The notes beneath the pieces were generated by a model. It was given only the letters and a program-made list of their open reading frames with translations. It did not search any database and was not told the DNA's origin. From Actinomycetota bacterium (GTDB lineage: Bacteria > Actinomycetota > Acidimicrobiia > Acidimicrobiales > JAFATL01), in the NCBI GenBank assembly GCA_019243975.1, contig JAFATL010000274.1, forward strand, positions 1 through 8,036: a DNA stretch of 8,036 bases. The letters are read 5' to 3'. A program made the translations under genes and the position numbers. Of this stretch, positions 5,847 through 8,036 are shown piece by piece. Position 1 is the stretch's first letter. Every line of letters begins with the position of its first letter.

Positions 5847-6865
5847 CAGCGCGCTGCCTTCGGGAGGGGCCCGTAGCGACGATCGGCGGCCCGGCGATAC
5901 GCGGCATCGGCGCCGCCGAAGATGCCCGCCCAGCCCCGCGCTCGCCGGTAATAGAGCTGGATGTCGTACTCCATCATGAAGCCGTAGCCCCCATGGAAGT
6001 GAAGGCTGTGGTAGCTCACGTCGCGCGCTGCGTCAGCGGCGAAGGCGAACGCGCTGGCTGCCAGTTCAGGGAACCGCGCGGCGTCCTCGGCCTCGGCCCA
6101 CGCCGCCTCGTACGCGAGCAGCCGGCCGCCGTCGAGCGCCGCGGCCGAGTCGGCCAGCGTGTGCGAGATGCCTTGGAAGCTCCCGATGGGCACGCCGAAC
6201 GCCTTGCGCTCCTTCACGTAGTCCACGCCGATCTCGAGCGCCCTCGCGCCGAGGCCGATGAGTGCGCACGCAGTCAGCGCCAGCCACTCGTCGACTGCCG
6301 TCTCGTACGCGGCCACGGCGTCGGCTCCGCTCGCCAGCTCGACGGCACTCGCCAGGTCGACGTCGGCCACCGGCATCGAACCGAGGTTGCCGAACGGCGC
6401 CCGTGCGCCCTCGAGCGTGACGAGCATGAGCCGGTCGCCGACCCGGACGATCGCGTCGTCGGCGATGGCGGCCGACGGTACGAAGCGGGCCGTGGACGGG
6501 GCCGCCGGCAGGACGGCGAGCGTCACGAGCCGCTCCCCCGCCACCGCCGCCGCCACCCGGTCGTGCTCGTCGAGCCGACCCAGCAGCCGGGCCGCCACTT
6601 GCGCGTCGATCACGGGCGCGGGGGCGACCACACGGCCGGCCTGCTCGGCCACCAGCGCCAGGTCGACCAGCGACGCACCCCAGCCGCCGTCGGCTTCGGG
6701 CACCGCCATGGCCACCGCGCCCGTCTCCAGCAGCTGGTCCCACAGTGCCTTGTCGAAGCCCAGGGGCTCGGCCGCGCGCACGCGCTCGGGTGTGGCCTGC
6801 TTGGCGAACAGACCGGCAAAGGCGCCGACGAGCTGGTCCTGCTCGTCGGTGAGACGGAGATCCAC
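5846..6865 (-). CDS. Short acyl-CoA dehydrogenase-like subunit (partner chain, degenerate active site)
   Basis: This 339-residue protein is about 45 residues shorter than its neighbour. The N-terminal helical domain (MDLRLTDEQDQLVGAF; VAMAVPEADGGWGASLVDLA, 51-70) and the C-terminal domain (YVKERKAFGVPIGSFQGISH, 216-235; HFHGGYGFMMEYDIQLYYRR, 289-308) are well kept. The middle beta domain is degenerate, with no TEP.SGSD flavin signature, and the catalytic loop reads IFGGADAAYRR (315-325), with Gly in place of Glu. It probably cannot act alone. The retained R..FG..I..FQ segment is the part that contacts the FAD of the neighbouring subunit in this family, fitting a heteromeric role with the gene that follows it by a one-base overlap. 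The start is GTG at 6865, 14 bases after the stop of the upstream amidohydrolase; no clear Shine-Dalgarno is visible, so the start is less certain than the gene. Confidence 0.88.
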   Translation of the reverse strand: MDLRLTDEQDQLVGAFAGLFAKQATPERVRAAEPLGFDKALWDQLLETGAVAMAVPEADGGWGASLVDLALVAEQAGRVVAPAPVIDAQVAARLLGRLDEHDRVAAAVAGERLVTLAVLPAAPSTARFVPSAAIADDAIVRVGDRLMLVTLEGARAPFGNLGSMPVADVDLASAVELASGADAVAAYETAVDEWLALTACALIGLGARALEIGVDYVKERKAFGVPIGSFQGISHTLADSAAALDGGRLLAYEAAWAEAEDAARFPELAASAFAFAADAARDVSYHSLHFHGGYGFMMEYDIQLYYRRARGWAGIFGGADAAYRRAADRRYGPLPKAAR

Positions 6866-6879
6866 GTGTTACGGCGGGG

Positions 6880-8036
6880 CTACGACCGCGAGGTCACCGA
6901 CGCCATCAGGTCGGTCGCCTTGGTGGCGTGGCCGCCGACCTTGCTCGGGTTGGTCGACCGGATCGACACGTCGTGACCCTTGGCCCGCGCCCGCAGCGCG
7001 CCGACCGTGCAGTTCTCCTTGCCGCCCAGCACGGCGAACGGGTCGTAGGAGAAGTGCTTCATGGCGTTGAGGTGGGAGATGCGATCGATGTCGTAGTCGC
7101 TCACCCCGTCGAGGTGCTCGGCCAGCGTCTCGGGCGAGAACGGCCACGTGGAGTCGGAGTGGGGGTAGTCGCACTCCCAACACACGTTGTCCATGTCGAG
7201 CGCACCGCGGCTGGCCACACCGAAGCGGTCGTCGATGAAGCACGTGATGACGTGCTCGTTGAACACCTCGCTCGGAAGCTTGTCGCCGAAGTCCTGGCCG
7301 GTCCACAGGTGGTGGCGCTTGTAGTTGTAGTCAAGCCGCTCGAGCATGTACGGGATCCAGCCGATGCCACCCTCCGACAGGGCGATCTTGAGGTTGGGGA
7401 ACTTGCGCAGCACCGGCGACCACACCAGGTCGGCGGCGCACTGCACGATGTTCATCGGCGTCAGGGTGATGAGGCAGTCGATGGGGGCGTCGGGCGCGGT
7501 GATGACAAGCGCCGACGATGAGCCGATGTGCATGCACACGACGACCTGCTCGTCGCTGCACGCCTGCCAGAACGGATACCAGTGGTCGGAGTGCAGGCTG
7601 GGCCAGCCCAGCTTCGACGGGTTCTCGGAAAACGTGACGGCGTGCGCGCCCTTGGCCGCGGTGCGGCGTACTTCCGCGGCCAGCACCTCGGGGTCCCAGA
7701 TCGCCGGCAGCGAGCACGGGATGAAACGGCCCGGATGGGTGCCGCACCACTCGTCGATGTGCCAGTCGTTGTAGGCGCGCACCATCGCCAGGGCGACGTC
7801 CTTGTCTTCGGTGCGGGCGAACAGCTGACCGCAGAACTGCGGGAACGACGGGAAGCACAGCGAGCCGAGCAGGCCGTTGGCGTTCATGTCCATGACGCGC
7901 TCGTTGATGTCGTAGCAACCGGCGCGCAGCTCGGCGAACGACGTCGGCTCGAGGCCGTACTCCTCGGGCGGACGCCCTGCCACCGCGTTGAGGGCGACGT
8001 TGGTGAGCACCGCGCCCTCGTACTCCCAGGCGTTGG
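6880..8036 (-). CDS. Amidohydrolase-2 / COG2159-type TIM-barrel hydrolase, N-terminus cut by window edge
   Basis: This is the first gene seen of the minus-strand operon. The frame is open to the right edge; codons before the GTG at 8010 read NAWEYEGA, so that GTG is internal and the true start and the N-terminal metal-binding HxH lie outside. About 384 codons are visible. Numbering from the GTG at 8010, the motifs are RFIPCSLPAIWDPE (95-108), VCMHIGSSS (158-166, His161 as metal ligand), SEGGIGWIPYMLERLDY (212-228) and WECDYPHSDSTWP (278-290, Asp281 as ligand). The fold is that of ACMSD and gamma-resorcylate decarboxylases, which are nonoxidative decarboxylases or hydrolases. Where ACMSD has a catalytic His in its HGG motif, Glu213 stands here, so the mechanism may differ. 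Fourteen bases separate it from the dehydrogenase pair, so one transcript is likely. A ring-cleavage, decarboxylation or C-C hydrolysis step in the same pathway is inferred. Confidence 0.88.
   Translation of the reverse strand, partial: NAWEYEGAVLTNVALNAVAGRPPEEYGLEPTSFAELRAGCYDINERVMDMNANGLLGSLCFPSFPQFCGQLFARTEDKDVALAMVRAYNDWHIDEWCGTHPGRFIPCSLPAIWDPEVLAAEVRRTAAKGAHAVTFSENPSKLGWPSLHSDHWYPFWQACSDEQVVVCMHIGSSSALVITAPDAPIDCLITLTPMNIVQCAADLVWSPVLRKFPNLKIALSEGGIGWIPYMLERLDYNYKRHHLWTGQDFGDKLPSEVFNEHVITCFIDDRFGVASRGALDMDNVCWECDYPHSDSTWPFSPETLAEHLDGVSDYDIDRISHLNAMKHFSYDPFAVLGGKENCTVGALRARAKGHDVSIRSTNPSKVGGHATKATDLMASVTSRS

Noticed and set aside
3478..5907. Very long open frame (809 codons) on the minus strand
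   Set aside because: It runs antisense through the amidohydrolase and out of frame through the acyl-CoA dehydrogenase. The product is Arg/Gly/Ala-rich low-complexity sequence typical of GC-rich shadow frames, while the competing frames carry clear family motifs.
1..8036. CRISPR array, tRNA or rRNA, insertion sequence, phage or defence genes
   Set aside because: I looked for direct repeats, cloverleaf-like sequence, transposase or recombinase motifs and nuclease or toxin motifs and found none. The window is fully explained by metabolic genes and a regulator.

Overview
This is a GC-rich window, densely coding on both strands, with actinobacterial character. The best fit is an uncultured or Acidimicrobiia-like actinobacterium. 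That placement is inferred from the GC bias, GTG starts, a luciferase-like (F420-type) oxidoreductase and a concentration of FadE-type acyl-CoA dehydrogenases; no rRNA or other marker gene is present. I see no tRNA or rRNA, CRISPR array, insertion sequence, prophage gene or origin. No gene-free stretch exceeds about 60 bases.

Layout. (1) 1-1740: a TetR-family regulator, cut by the left edge, is divergent from a large ACAD10/11-like acyl-CoA dehydrogenase. They share a 46-bp gap holding a palindrome, a plausible leaderless promoter for the regulator and a strong ribosome binding site for the dehydrogenase. (2) 1741-1797: a perfect 14-bp inverted repeat forms a hairpin between convergent genes. 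(3) 1798-4689: a luciferase-like monooxygenase or F420 oxidoreductase (minus) is divergent from a two-gene plus-strand operon. The operon is a crotonase-fold protein followed, with an ATGA overlap, by a binuclear-metal amidohydrolase. (4) 4686-8036: a minus-strand operon is read right to left: a COG2159-type amidohydrolase (cut by the right edge), a short degenerate acyl-CoA dehydrogenase-like subunit, and a full-length acyl-CoA dehydrogenase. The last two overlap by one base and look like the two chains of an alpha2beta2 enzyme. This operon meets the previous one tail to tail at a shared CTAG.

How they may work together. Acyl-CoA dehydrogenases introduce a double bond, crotonases act on the unsaturated CoA ester, amidohydrolases open or decarboxylate rings or cleave C-N or C-C bonds, and luciferase-like enzymes carry out flavin- or F420-dependent redox steps. 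Together they suggest CoA-linked breakdown of a cyclic or branched substrate (terpenoid, steroid side chain, alicyclic or xenobiotic). The substrate cannot be read from the sequence. A recurring oddity is that several of these enzymes lack the usual catalytic residue of their family: the crotonase lacks both glutamates, two dehydrogenases lack the C-terminal glutamate, one has Asp in its place, and the COG2159 protein has Glu where a catalytic His is common. This makes the cluster chemically more interesting than ordinary fatty-acid beta-oxidation.
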